Shown here: positions 11,349 through 24,832 of the stretch, in pieces
How the letters are laid out: every line of letters begins with the position of its first letter
Numbering within the stretch: the stretch's first letter is position 1
The notes under the pieces: generated by a model
What the model saw: only the letters and a program-made list of their open reading frames with translations
Database searches by the model: none
What the model was told of the DNA's origin: nothing
Position numbers and translations under genes: made by a program
Assembly: GCF_000003815.2 (NCBI RefSeq)
Contig: NC_049980.1
Location: 25,750,272-25,814,271, forward strand
Origin: Branchiostoma floridae
Taxonomy: Eukaryota > Chordata > Leptocardii > Amphioxiformes > Branchiostomatidae
Direction of reading: 5' to 3'
Length of the DNA: 64,000 nt

Positions 11349-13722
11349 GTACAGGACAACAGTACAGACAGTATTTCTTCTCAACTATTGTATATCTGTG
11401 TTCTGATTTGGAAGTATAAACTGTAAAATGCATGAAGTACTTGTATCCACCAATATGCAGTGAATGTGATGCAGCAGAAGTTAAACCAAGCTGATTGCGA
11501 TAATTAGTCAAACAAGGTCTTGCACAATGTACTGTTACTTCAATGGAGGTTCAACATCATGGTAATAAGATATGCAAGGTCACTCAAGTCACTGGAGAGA
11601 TTTTGGAAACAGTTTCATGTTTCAGATAGCATCCACTACCTTTTGTTAGCTTACAACCTATGTCAATGATAGGTACTACCTGAAACAACAGGCCATGCAT
11701 TGCCAAAATCTTCTAGTATTTAGTTGCTTGAATATCCATTACCCTGCATAGTCTTCCTGTCAATGATAACTAGCAAGATACAAAGGAGTCCATTCAAGAA
11801 AAGCTGAAAAAAGCAAGTACAAATGTACAAGTACATGTAAAGTAAAATCTTATCAGATATTCAGTGCAGTATTATTGCTGATGTTCTAAATGCATGCCTA
11901 GTGCAGGTCACAAATGCATCAATATTTTTACAAAGCAGTGAGACTAATGATTGCAGTGTTATTTTTTGTATGTTGCTAGAGCTTCACCTATGACAATCAA
12001 ATGTGTCTGCATGACTGGTACGCGGAGAGCTCATGCTGTTCCCAAGGATGCAGAGATTACTAACTTAAGTCATTCCAGTGTTCATGTTTCTAAAGGAATG
12101 GTGCTATATATATGCTGAACTGAATGACTTTTCATTTGAAATGCAGTGATGATATTCAGATTGTTTGGATCCTATTTATCATGTAATAACTATGCTCATA
12201 ATGTTTTTGTACCTTGTCAACACTGTAAACTTAGTCATTCAACGGTTTAATTTGTTCGAAACATTTTGTACTTTACTGAACACTTACACATACATGACAA
12301 TGTGAAATATTTGTAAATTTTCATGTCAGACATATCGTGCTTAAAAGGTCATGAAATGTACGTGTTGTAAATTATTTTGACAGAAAATAGAGATTTCTGA
12401 TAAGAACTAAGATGTTAGAATCGCTTTAATAAATTGAGATTTTACAAATGCTTATTGTAATTACTGATGTAATATAAATGCTGTGCTTACTTCTGTACCT
12501 ATAGCTTGGCAGTCCTTGGACTATGACTGGGTGTAGTTTTCCAAATTGAAGAGACATGTTCCATACTCTCTAAATATGCACACCTATCTAGGTACAAAAA
12601 AGACTCCAACAATTCCAAGAAGCATCAGATTCTGTACCTTGGATCACAATGATAGTTATTTATTGCCAAATATTCCTGATTTCATATCTGCATACAAAAC
12701 TTCAGGCAAACCATGAAGTCCAGAGTGATGAAGTACGGAATAATTCAAAATGTACCTTGTATAAATTTTCCACATTGGAATATTATTGTTCCATATAATT
12801 TCCACAATTGCATAAAATGTACCTAACTAAATTCTTTCTGTACAATTCATTTAGAATATGGAAAGGTCAATTCATTTCAATCTACATATATTGCTATGTA
12901 CAGTTCACAAATAATTTGATTATTTACCTAAAATAGGTACATTGTCAAATTGAATGTGATCATTAACCTAAAATAGGTAACTAAATTAAATAAAATTGCA
13001 AAGATTACATGAAATTAAATAATACCAACGTTAACTGAAAAAGACAACAGAATAACTAGTACTCTGACAAGCCCTGTGAAACGTACATATATGGCTGTAC
13101 AAATGGCATCTGCCAGTGGTGACATTTCCAATAAACCTATCTAAAGAAATTAAGTACAGGTACCTTAAGAATGGCAAGTTTACATGAGCATGTTTGTGCT
13201 TCAGTCTTATGACTTTATGAATCTCTACATGTGTAGAGCACAGGTACACTGTAAAGAGAACATTAAAAATTAGCAATGCAAAAGTGAAAGTGTTTGTATT
13301 ACTTTTGTGTAGAGCTGTATCCATTAAAGTATGTGGTAACTAACCGTTTCAGTACATGAAAGAACTCCAAGCCTAAGGAAACCTTCTCTGAGGAAAAGAA
13401 AAACTGCTACTCTATGGATGAATTCCACTGTGAAATAATGGGCCAGGTATTCGTCTAACAATGACATTGTATAACAAAGACTGATAATTGACTGTTGGCA
13501 TGCCTTGGGTTTTAAGGACAAGGAGACAGGTTTGTAACAAAACATTTCCTAAGCACTAATTTTGGTTCTCCAGATGAAAGAATAACAGTTACTGTAACTT
13601 ACAGTAACTTTGTATGTATACAATGAAAAATATATACATGTATACCACTTCCCTTAAGCTCAAACAAGTTGTTACAAAATCATCTAGCTAAGTAGTTAAG
13701 AGGCCTGGGTTTGGGTAATGTC
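11349..13722. other. Convergent 3' region between two genes
   Basis: This holds the 3' UTR of the plus-strand coiled-coil gene (AATAAA at 12428-12433) and of the minus-strand channel gene (AATAAA read on minus at 12664-12659). No coding signal was seen. A foldback repeat occurs at about 11599-11710 with ends GATTTTGG and CCAAAATC; related sequence (TTTTGGAAACAGT and AGATAGCATCCACT) recurs at about 10482-10520. Confidence 0.5.
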
Positions 13723-16700
13723 TTATGTGACATTATCCAGAGTTAAGGGAGTAGGGCGGATTTCTTCTGGTTCCATTTCTTCTATCTCATGTTCAGTAGC
13801 AGGCATTTCCTGACCTTCCTCATGCAACAGCTCGCTCTCAAACATCCTCTGTAGAAGAATCTCTGTCTTCCGGGTACCTGGACAGACAGAGGAGGTTATC
13901 GTTAGACGGTCCATCTAATTGGCAATAGAAAAAGGTCATTCTATCATCTCAGCACTTTGAATATGCTCTAAAAGTACCTGCTTTGGGATATACTACCGTG
14001 ATGAAAGGGTAGGAAAAGGTCATTCAATAGCGTTTCTGAGGCCGTTGGGCCAGTTGGTTGTTATCAACTGTGTCTCCGTCACAGTACTTGAAAGTGAAGC
14101 CCATCCTTGTCCTTCCTCTGCCTAGTTTTACCTCGCCAATGGAAGTCTGATACCCATTTTTACACCTGGTTCAAGTGGGGATAATTGTGTAAAGTGTCAT
14201 TCCCAAGGCCACAATGTCTACCCAGGTATGCCAGGAATTGAACCAGTTACATCTCAATCTCGTGACCACTAGCATAGCCACTCGGCCATTTCAAATACAA
14301 TGGTACATCGACTACAGTATCATATAGCTATCAGGGTGGTACCTCGTCTGGCGATCCTGAAGCGCAGGCCTGTGTCGGCACGAGGTCTTCTCTCCTTCAT
14401 CTCCGGCACCACGTCCGCAGCCTCCGCAGCCTCGCTGTCCGCGGGAGTCTGGGTCGGGCCGGGCTGGACCTCGATGTTGTCCACCAGGACCGACTGTGGA
14501 GCCTCGATCTGAACGTGCTCTACTGGCAACTGTTCCTGCAGGGGTTTCCTGGGGTTTACAGGGGTGGTGTTAAATGGTGTTAAACAAGATTGCTTTTTCA
14601 AACCATTTTAAATACAAAAAAAAATTTGACAACGACTGTATCAGCACTATTACATTATCATGATTTTTTGTCTGATACCATGATAGTGACAGTTGTATTA
14701 CCAATTTCGCAGAAAAGCACATAAATCTACAAAATTAAAACCAATGTGAGAAAGTATGAAATAGGAAGAGATCAATTTTGGGCCTATTTACATGTATCAC
14801 GGGACAACTGAAGAACAGCTTGATAGCTGAGAAACAACTGAACTTTCTAACATTTGCTATTGTTGGAGCTTTTCATTTTGCTATTCATCAACATATCATT
14901 ACTAGTAGATGTATGTAATTACTGAAGTTCCTGGTTTACTCCTCGACCAGCAAAGGAGTATTGGGAAGAATTATTACAGATACAGATATGCTTACACTTT
15001 CAGAGTAAAAATGTTCTAAAATCTCCGAACTGATATGAAGTGAAACTCACTTGCTGACCCACAGACCCATCTCCTTAATCTTCTCCTCTACAGCATTGGA
15101 GAACTTGCCAGTGGACAGGGAGGACTCCAACATGAACGCCTCCAGAATGAAGGCCAGAAATATACTGTAGGAGAGATACAGATATTAGATGTGCAGAAAT
15201 TAGTTTGGTCTTCAATGCTTGATATTGTGGTGGACATGAAAAGGCAATTTGGCATTGGTGAGGAGTGAAAACCTCAAGGCAGCATATTTCTTAAACACTT
15301 TACCCCATTTTGTTATTTTTATGAAAGTATTGTTGTAATCTGCAGTTTACCACAGGAAATCTTTTTTTAATGGAAAACTGTAGCCTGCTTTATATTCTAG
15401 CTCCAGTTTGGTCCAACTATTGCTTCCACACAAGTCTGTCCCCATCCCAATTTTGAACTGTTTTGTCTTTACTTCCTGCATTATTCATTTAAAGCTGTTT
15501 AACTTCAGTTTGCCTGTTTGAGCACCATTACAATACCATTACAAGGACCGTGTGATTTGGGAGCAACCAGAACTCTATGCTCCAGACTAACATTTAATTT
15601 AAAATCGTTTCTCTAATAATGGGTGCCAGACTGTTCAGCACGGAAGGGATCAAACCAGCAGACAGAGCTAGAATATGATGGATACCAGGCTACAAAACTG
15701 TACCAAAAGACCTAGATACAGACTCACTTGAGCACCACGATGACCACCAGCAGGTGAAAGGCCACGAAGTACAGCCGTGCCCACGCACTAGTGACGGCGA
15801 CAAACCCCGAGGTCAGCAGTGAGCAGGTTAAGGGTTAAACACACACAAACACACGTCATGAATCATTGAAGGAACACCCTTTAGATAAGGGGACAACAGG
15901 CTGTACAATATGGCACTATCGGTATCACGGAGACAGTTAACCCTGTAGCCTTGCAAGCAGATAGGAATAACTAGGTAAGCTTGAAACATTGTGGTATTGC
16001 ATAAAGACTTTCGTATGAAAGACTAGCCTACTGCTGCCCGCCCTTGCATCAGGGTAGCCTGTTATCCAAACCTAATTTGTCTGCAAAGTCTTTTTGTTGT
16101 TTCATTTTTGTGTGAGAGGACAAAGAGACTCAGCAGCTATAACAGGTTTGGATACCAGGCTAGTGTCAGGGATCCTCGCAGCAGTGTTATCAAAATTGGA
16201 TGATTCTAATAGATGTACGTATATATGTCCTTCCCATACAACACCTCACACTTTGCCACAATTCCTACCAATATTTCATAACAAACTGCTCAGAAAAGTA
16301 AGGCTGTAGTTATACTCAAAGCTGATAGTTTACCTAACCAATATGGCCATCTGTGGCCTACATGTATCTATTATTGAAGTCCTTATAACAAAGGATATCA
16401 TGCCACTGGTTGACAACCATCAGTTCAAACAGCAGCACAAAGGAGGTGAGGAGGTCACTGAAGTTGTTGTTACAGTAGTGATCTCTGGCGAACTCTGAGC
16501 CATTCAGTTTTGGGTTGTTACAGAAGGTGATGTTGACGTCCCCAGACAACATGGTTCCCCAGACTTCCATCCCGATGATGGCAAACACATAGTAAAACAC
16601 CTGGTATGTCAGGGGTGAAATAAAATGAACAAAAATTATTTCTGGACTTCATTGTAAGATGTTCAAAGTGACATCAGATAGTCACATTAAGTTTCTAATT

Positions 16701-19700
16701 TGAATACAAATATAAAAGCTGCCAGTTTGTAAAGCTTGTATTCATTCTGTAGAGCAAACATTTTCTCTACATGCTACAGCCATGAATATCAAGTGAAATA
16801 AATGTTAGGGTACTAAAGATGTGAATACATCAATTCAGAATTTCTGGTAACACAAATAACGTCAACTTACAAACAGGACTCCTCCATAGGTGAACATGGA
16901 AGGTGCGATGTTCGTCAATGTGCCAATAATGATCTTGAACCTAACAGCAGAAAACACCAAATTCTAACCCCTTAAAAAACACTTCACATTCAATATAGTC
17001 AGAAGTCCACTTTTAACTCCACATCGATATACATGTAACTGAAAACTTACCTGTCAATGCTCCCCACAAGTTTTAGGAGTCGCAGGATTCGAAGAACAAG
17101 GAGGACATCTAGCGTCTCCCTACTGTATTGCACTACATACAAGAGAGACCAGAATGATGCTTGAATCAAAAGGTACTAGTAGTACCAGTGGGAGATCAAT
17201 AGCAAGACATTGTGTAATGTGTATATTGTCGTGTATACATATTACGTACAATACATAGTCTTAAAATTAAGTCTTACAATTAAGTACAGAATGTATTTCA
17301 CAGGCATACTAATCTTGAAACAGTAGCTAAACTCAAGAACAATACACAGCTTGTACAAATGTAAGTAGGGATGAACTTGTCCATATACACAAAAGGAGCA
17401 AAACAAAGATGCAGATTAGAAAGAATATAATAAAACTTACATTCTTCCAAAGCAGCCTCAATAATTGTGGCAATAAAGGCTGCTGATATAACAATGAAAT
17501 CAAATCTGCAGGAAAAAACAAAAATATAAAATCAGACAGAGGAAAACAAACAGCAACAACACAGATCTTCATAATAATAGAAATATAAGATAGTAAATAT
17601 TATGTGTATTGTCCTTAAAGTTTTTATCACCACTGGCACCTTCTCCGATTCAAACATCCTAAACAGCAAGACTACAATATTATTTGAACCATTGGGGACA
17701 GTGTTCACCACACATACATTAGAAAAACAATATTTCGAACATTGTGTTAATTCCTACCAGAAGCACAATCTTGTCAATATGGAAGAAGAAGAAGACGGCT
17801 TAAGAAAAGTGTGTGTACAGAATACAATGATAGCAAGGAGGATGATTCCAAACTGGCACAGCAACGAATTTCGATAACAGCTGGAAAAGCAACTCAACAA
17901 ACCTATACATGTAGGTACACATCTTTTTTTTTTTTTATTCAACAAAACAAACATATGAAAACCATCCAGCAATTACAGAATAAGAATGTATGAATAGAAT
18001 ATCAAACAAAAAAGTGTGACTATGAGATAATCATCTCCAGCGGAAACATATGAATTAAGAATATGCACAGAAATGTCTTACATGTTCCAGAACCTGCGGC
18101 AGAACTCACTGAAGCCGTAGGTGTATAGTTTGAGGATGATTTCACAGGTGAAGACAGACAGGAAGAACCACTCCGCCTCATCCAGGTTAAACCCAATGAA
18201 GAAGGCGTTGACCACGATAGCCAGATCAAAGAAGTAACGGAAAAACCTGAAAACAGAGGCAAATGAATCATGAGTACTTTGTTGTTGTAGTAATAAAAAC
18301 AACTTTGCACTATCAATGATTTTATCCATTTTTTTTATTGAGATTTGTGGGAGGATTGTCATCACAACTACTCTAATCCACAATTGTGGTGTTTTTTTAA
18401 AACATAATTGAGGTGTGGGTCTCCTCAAACACAGGACCTTTGGCTTAATGTCCATCTTAGATGATATCCATAACTGAAACTAGGTGCTTATTTTTACGAG
18501 TAGAGTGAGGAAATAGGTGATGTTAAGTGCCTTTAGGACAGGCACAAAATTAGGGACTGCTGGGGAGCTAAACCAAGAACAAAGTTTACATAGTTATCAA
18601 CCGTATCCATAAGAGCACCTTAGGCCAACTTGCCACCTTAACATACATTGTATATATCTGCTCTAAACTCCCACCCAACTCACTTGTGCATGACGACCTG
18701 TCTGACAGCAATGCTGACAGAGGAGTTGTAGACGTGAGGCCAATATTTCTCTATCAGGTGTTTCTGGTTCCTGATCTCTGACACCTCCACGTTCAGCAGG
18801 TCTGCCACCTGCAGGAACATCTTCTGATCTGGAAGAACAGACATACAATGTAGCAACAGGTTAAGTAAAGGTACTTTCCATGCAGGTTGGTGGGGAAAAT
18901 CGTGACCTTTCCCGTATATGACATTTTTTTTTTTGACCAGGGGAGGCTGAGGCTGGTCGAAAGAAATACAGCATATAAAATTTTGAAAGGTCACGATTCT
19001 CCCCACCAAACTCTGCTTTGAGAGTAAAGTAAAGGGACCTGCTCCCATAATCTAAAATTACTGTTTTGCTTCTTTGATGTCAGCTTTATGTCCATCACAA
19101 AAGCAGAGGTTCCTAAATTTTACATTAAAAGTTGATAGTTGGTACATTGCGGAAAAAATTATTTCCATAATTACATCTACCAACACAGATGAATGTTATG
19201 CAAATAAGATATCATGCTTTAATAGATAGCTTTAGCTTTCTATACTTTAATAACTATAAAAAAGACTAAATACACAATGGCAGCCACACAGGTCAAAGAG
19301 TATACCGTATAACACTGTATAACTATACAAATGTACTTGATGACTACTGAATACTAACTTGCGTGTATACAATTATTGTGTCCAACATTTGAAAATATTT
19401 TTGTTAACCTTTTGTCCCAATTATGATTATCATAAATTTTCCAGATATATCTATGATATCTAGAGAAACTAGAGTAACTAGTTCTGTTTTAGAGTAACTA
19501 GTGCAGGGATGGTATATCTCCTCACCTATGTAGCCATTGGCATCCTTGTCCAGCACTAGCCACAGCAGACTGTAGTAGACCTGGGTCTTGTTGGGTAGAA
19601 CCTCCTTCATCAGAACATACCACGTCTTCTCTGTAACTACAGACTTCCCCCCCACCTCTTCCTTCAGCTCGTTAAACGCACGCTCCAGCTTCACTCGCTT

Positions 19701-22700
19701 GATGAACACAGACTTCTTAATCTCGTTCTGTGGGGTGGGTGCGAGAGGATCCATATCAGAATGGAGTTAGACTACGATCTACAAAGAATACCAAGATAGA
19801 GTATATAAACGAGTGCCCAAAAAATCACAGCACATGTGACATTTCATGACAAGGTTTTAAAAGGCTCATCTCCCCATCCTGACGGACTAATGATATTTAC
19901 TTCACATGCACTTTTATTCACTTGCACACGTACGAAATTTTGATGCATGCATTAATTGCCAAGCTTAAACCATCTTATGTACTGGCACTAGCAGTGCTTG
20001 TAAGTGCTACTTAAATTAGCCTCTGGCTGCAAGGTATTTTCTGAATAAAGTTTCCAAGTCTACAGTAGTAATGGTGTATTCAATTCAACATTTACAAGAA
20101 CAAAGCAACAGCCTAATAGGCAACCCTAGGCTGCCTGAATTGCATGGAAGGTAAACTCTTAAGTTCATCACATACATCAGACTCCATTTGTGAAAATGCA
20201 AGATTGTGAGACGTACCTTAAGATGTTTTCTGTAGTTTTTGTAGATGACAGCAAGGATGATGCTCATGAACAGGTACAGACAGACCACCACATACACGAT
20301 GAAGAACAGGGAAAACCACTTGTTGCTGTCAAAAGCTGGCATCCTATAGAGACAACCAGGAGTTAGCAACATGATTATCGAAGATGAAGCAAAGGAACTG
20401 GCAAGTTACTGCATGTATATGTCAGTTAAGATTATGAATGTCTGAAGTTCTTTTTGTTTGACATGGATATATACATTCATGTATATTTCCCTGATGATGA
20501 TGATATTTCCCTATATTATGGGTTAGCTGCCATGATACTATACTCAATCAATACTGTATGTACTCAATTTGGCTTTCATGAATAATTGTACTTTGAATAG
20601 TTAATGTCCTGATTCTGCACTGGCATGTTAATAATGCCATTCCTGTTGTGTATAGACAGGACATTAATGATTTACCATGAGATGAAATAAATACTTATAA
20701 AATGAGAACAAAAAAAAAGGCTTTAAAAGATCATTGTTTGTTTCAGTATTACAAGTCCAAAGTATTTAAAAAGGAAAGTTCAAGATGCTGATATATACAT
20801 ACAATAAGACATAGTTGTGATATGCCTGGGGGACACTAAGGAAGGTGACTTACATGATGTCAGGACTGTTGGCAGTTGTTACAAGCACATACAGTTGAAA
20901 ATAAATGTCACCATAGTGCTTGAAGTACGGGCTGTTGTCAGTATACAGTCTCAACTCTGGTCTGGGAAACAGAAAACACAGAACTTACAATAAGGTATGT
21001 CTTACAAAAGAAACATGCAACAAAAAAGACAGTAGGATGATATATAGAGGTAAAAATAGCCCATGACTGTGTTCAAGATTGCAAGGTGATACTAATGAAA
21101 ATTCCCATGTGTCCAGAAATGCTGGTTGAAGAGTTAACAACAGCAATTTATGTCAGAAATAAATATCATTCAACACACTGTTAACTACAGGACAACATCA
21201 GCCTACAGGGGTTTATGCCATATAGACTATGTTTAAAGAATAAGATCATTAGCACGGTACCTATGTCAATATACACTAACAAGAAGACTATAATGAAGGT
21301 ATCTACGTAACGATGTGATCATGCACCTTCTCTCAAAGATTTTCAGAGCCATCAGAGCAAAAAGCGCAATACTGAGGAAGAACAGGACTAGGACATTCAA
21401 GATGTCAGGCAGGGTACGGCGGATGTTCCGAAAAGCTCGACGAATCTGCAGAGAAACAACAAGATCATAGCAGCTGATAGGAGACTACAAGCACTCAACT
21501 CGACAACTGTTACTGAGAGAAAAGTTTTTATTCTACTGAGAACTTCTATCTGTCTTGATAGTGAAAACTCATTAATCTATTAAATATCATGGTTAGTAAA
21601 CTTAGTCACCAAACATCTATATTTAGTATTAGACATAAGGATAGCAGGAATATGATTGGATGTATCCTATTAACAAGGGTCACACTACATTGGTATTTGG
21701 AATTTGCCTCTAAAATGCAGTAAATAGCACTTCAGAGAGTTAACCACTTCCCCTAGATTCTCCACCCCCTACTGCCAGTCTGACATGAACATATGAATTC
21801 TTCCACACTTTCATATCAACATTGCATTGACACTCGGGAAGTTACAGGACTTTAAGACTTCAGCTTTGCTCTGTCACGCTGGATTCCTGGACTGGACTGA
21901 ACTGAACTGAACGTTTTGCTGATGTTTTGCTGCTGACATGTACCTGTCTGCCCTCCTTTATGTTGACCAGGAGTAATGGGCGCAGTGGGCGGGACCAGCG
22001 GTAGGCATACATAGCTTGGCCAGAATTGACCAACGCTATGTAGGAGATCATGTCTATCACCACTACCTGTGGAACAAAATAGAGGATGTTACACACACAA
22101 CTGGTACATAATGAAGTCCTGATGTTAACTCTCAGATGCTTTACAGAATAAAATGCACCATTTCAGGGGACACTTTTGCCTAACGGTATAATGCAATTAT
22201 GTAAATGATATAATCCCAAAAAACAAGTTGATGTAGTCTTTTTTTACACACAATACTATGGAGCAAGCCTAATGGTATAGTATGGTATGCAAGTAGCTTG
22301 ATAAAAGGCTTCAGGGAAAACATTCTGCACATGTTGCCTTTCTAGTTTGTGATAAATTGTACAAAAGCTACACTTACAAATAATGTTAACTGCATGACGA
22401 GATCTCATTAGTCACTCGTACTTGGAGTACCCATCGTAGTTTCAATTTTCAACAAACGAAGGTTAGTATTTCTTTAAAGAGCTACTTACAACCATGGTTG
22501 CCATGACAACCAGATTCTTCTTGTCTGAGTAAAAGGTCTTCCCAGGGGAGAAGAGCTTTAGATGGAACAGCCTGCTGCCAATCACAATCAGACAGATCAC
22601 CTCCATGGGCATGGTTACCTTAGGCAGGAAAATATGGCAGACATTACAGACTGCAAGTTAGCCACAGTGGAATCAGAAGACAGAAGAACAATAGTCAAGA

Positions 22701-23528
22701 AATAAGGTAAGAGAACAACAACAGGTAGATTTTACACAAATATGCTGTTACAATGGAATCAATCTTGTTTTAGGGTCTTGGGTAGACTCCATTCATACCG
22801 CAAAAAAATTTCTGCACACAGTGCACAGTCAACATCTTTTTCACGTAGACCTCTTTGTTTTGCCCTCAACATAGGTCAACCATTTTATGATGACAAGTTG
22901 CTAGTTCTCTTAACAACTTAATGACACAATGGTACTTACATAGTACTCAATCTCCAGGCCAGGTACAGCAGGCTTCTCAAAGATAGCCAGGGACAGCAGG
23001 AGGAGGATGAAGAAGTATGCCACCACCTTGGGCAGCCAGTGGGTATAAAGGTTGTACAGCCTAGAAGGGAATGACAGAATGTTTGTTAAATCCCTTTCAT
23101 TAGTTTTTAAACAGTTACTGGCTAGCTGGATGGCACTGGCTCTGTCTTTTTACAGCTGAACCATGAGCTCTAAATATTTCATGATGGAGGTATGCTCTTA
23201 CAGCTGAAGAAAGTCTACACTGTACAGTACACCCTTCATGTTCTCTTATCAATCTCCACATTGATGTTAGCTTCAGAATTCGTCAGGTTTTCTGACTGGC
23301 TGGCTTTTGTGACAACCCACCGTAACTTGGGCATACATTCAACAGTGGCATTGATACAGATGTGGAAAGATTTCCTGTCATAAACACATTGTTGTTGAAA
23401 GCTTACATTTCATCTTAGCAATATAGTACGTAATTTCCTCACTTTACGGAGTTCTCGTCTGTCTCAAACTGCCCATTCCTGCCGTACTGTGCGTCTCTGA
23501 TGAAGGTGGCTGCCAAGTACAGATTCAT
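13723..23528 (-). CDS. TPCN3: Two-pore cation channel, TPC3-like (18 coding exons)
   Basis: Exons on minus: 23528-23443, 23060-22940, 22618-22490, 22066-21944, 21445-21327, 20961-20854, 20343-20217, 19727-19526, 18828-18684, 18246-18082, 17505-17441, 17132-17051, 16940-16871, 16600-16399, 15818-15728, 15164-15051, 14548-14343, 13877-13723; 769 aa, all phases close. Two six-helix repeats flank a linker with an EF-hand-like loop DKDANGYID (about residues 331-339; the twelfth loop residue is not acidic). Filter I is VTTANSPD; filter II is VVNQW. The S4-S5 region of repeat I keeps the basic cluster (GRQIRRAFRNIRR) that binds phosphoinositide in TPC1/TPC2. Repeat II S4 reads LRILRLLK, basic at three successive gating positions (478, 481, 484), which favours voltage-gated TPC3 over human TPC2. 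ATG at 23528 begins its exon; a probable 5' exon (donor at 24833) has an in-frame stop, so the start fits, but the N-terminus is unusually short and an exon may be missing. The paralogue call is from remembered family sequences. Confidence 0.85.
14040..14292 (-). mobile_element. tRNA-derived SINE copy 2
   Basis: On the minus strand the head reads TGGCCGAGTGGCTATGCTA (box A, tRNA-Leu/Ser type) and GGTTCAATTCCTGGC (box B), about 43 nt apart. The body has TGGCCTTGGGAATG and ACACAATTATCCCCAC, matching the body of the 6.2-kb copy. It lies in the last intron of the channel gene. The head is not a functional tRNA gene: it is fused to the SINE body. Confidence 0.7.
15819..16398 (-). other. U12-type AT-AC intron in the channel gene
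   Basis: The 5' splice site is ATATCCTTT (minus, from 16398), an exact match to the minor-spliceosome AT-AC consensus. The 3' end has CCCTTAAC (15834-15827), a near-perfect U12 branch site, with the terminal AC at 15820-15819, about 9 nt from the branch adenosine. No AG acceptor keeps the frame. Joining at these sites gives NQWHVLTSGFVAVTSAW, which aligns with the segment after filter II in other two-pore channels. Confidence 0.9.
16055..16163. mobile_element. Foldback element inside the U12 intron
   Basis: The arm AGCCTGTTATCCAAACCT at 16055-16073 is inverted at 16143-16163 (AGGTTTGGATACCAGGCT) with one or two mismatches. A further GGATACCAGGCTA occurs near 15680. This suggests a small inverted-repeat transposon, not an exon. 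Confidence 0.5.
18410..18655 (-). mobile_element. tRNA-derived SINE copy 3 (degraded)
   Basis: It shares CACCTATTTCCTCACTC and GTGTTTGAGGAGA-type words with the 6.2-kb copy. Its box regions (TGGCCTAAGGTGC and GGTTTAGCTCCC) are degraded. It lies in a channel intron. Confidence 0.55.
18882..19016. mobile_element. MITE-like foldback element
   Basis: Arms of about 30 bp: GGTTGGTGGGG ... ATCGTGACCTTTC at 18882-18911 is inverted at 18985-19016 with three or four differences. The centre holds a smaller GACCAG...CTGGTC inversion. It lies in the intron between the exons at 18684-18828 and 19526-19727. No flanking duplication was identified. Confidence 0.65.
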
Positions 23529-24832
23529 CTGGAAATACAGTTATGAAATGTACATGGTTGTCTAGGCATCGCCATTCAGAGAAATTCACTGAACTGTCCT
23601 ACCTTACATTTTCACTAATGAAGTACTTAAGATTTACAAAATTCTTAACTTTGCAATTGTGTTTCATTTGCCACTCATTTACTCCCTCTTTCCAAGTTCC
23701 AAAAACAATTCAATCACACCCTTTGTTTGTTTACTTGTTGTGTAAGAGGGTTCTATTCCCAGCCATGAGAAAATCTCACCCTGCCATTATCCAAACATAC
23801 AACCTGCACATGTACACACAAAAAATTGTTTCCACTTCAACCCTCCTATAAGTGTAAAGACTTGTAACAACTCACAATACAATGAACAAAAATTCTCCAA
23901 ATTACCTGACTTTATATTACTGGTCATGTTAACTTGTGTAAAAGACTGAATTTACAACCTTGAAATGTGTTCCTAGTACTAGTGGAGCTACATGCAACTC
24001 CAGAAGTGTATTATAAGTCAACAATCATGTCAATTCTCCACTACAAAATCCAATTTGCATTACGCCAATTTGCCTACACTAAAAAACACTTAAGTTAAAT
24101 ATAATGCAAAATTCTTACATTCATAATCACCTGTTTGGCACCTGTCTGAAAAGGATACGTGAAGATACTTACTGCTCAATTCAATTACCCGCCAACATGG
24201 TCATAAAATTATACGTACTGTACTAGTAGTATGGTGTCAATGTCTGTGTTCCTATTTCCTTTTATGCATGACAGAATATAACGTTATTTTCCAAAAGGGC
24301 CATGTAACGTTAATATCTTAAGTTTTGTCCTGTAATTGTGGGTTATGATATACAGACAGTAAGACATTGTGTAAGATATTTCTCTTCAATAAATGCATTT
24401 GGTACAATATCATAAATCTAACAAGTTGTTCAGTAGTCATTGATACATTTTGGATAAGACGGACATACTTTTTGCAAGTATTTCAATAACCAACTGTGGC
24501 TACTATTGATGTTTCTGTTCTTTTCCATTAAATTAAACAATAATCATTGTTGATACGTTTATTCCACTGATGTATTATTCAAAATTGACTGGACTTTCTC
24601 AAACATTATGTTTAACGTGTATAAGTAATGTTTTTGCAAATTCAAACAGTAAAACGTTACAGTTGAACCAAGAAAGTTATCGTCATGAGACAAGGGTGCC
24701 TTTATCATGACTGAAGCAGGATTTCCGTGCCACAACATGCCCAACATACTGATACACCCCCTCCCATAAATCTATAATTATTACACAACACAAATTCTAC
24801 AGCCACAACTGGTGTACCATAATATGGCTTAC

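Noticed and set aside
14200-14292. tRNA-Leu/Ser gene from box A and box B on minus
   Set aside because: There is no acceptor stem or anticodon arm, and the sequence is fused to a SINE body shared with other copies.
16358-16398. Read-through of the channel exon to ...ILCYKDFNNRYM and stop
   Set aside because: This is intron sequence: it starts at the U12 site ATATCCTTT and would truncate the channel before S6.
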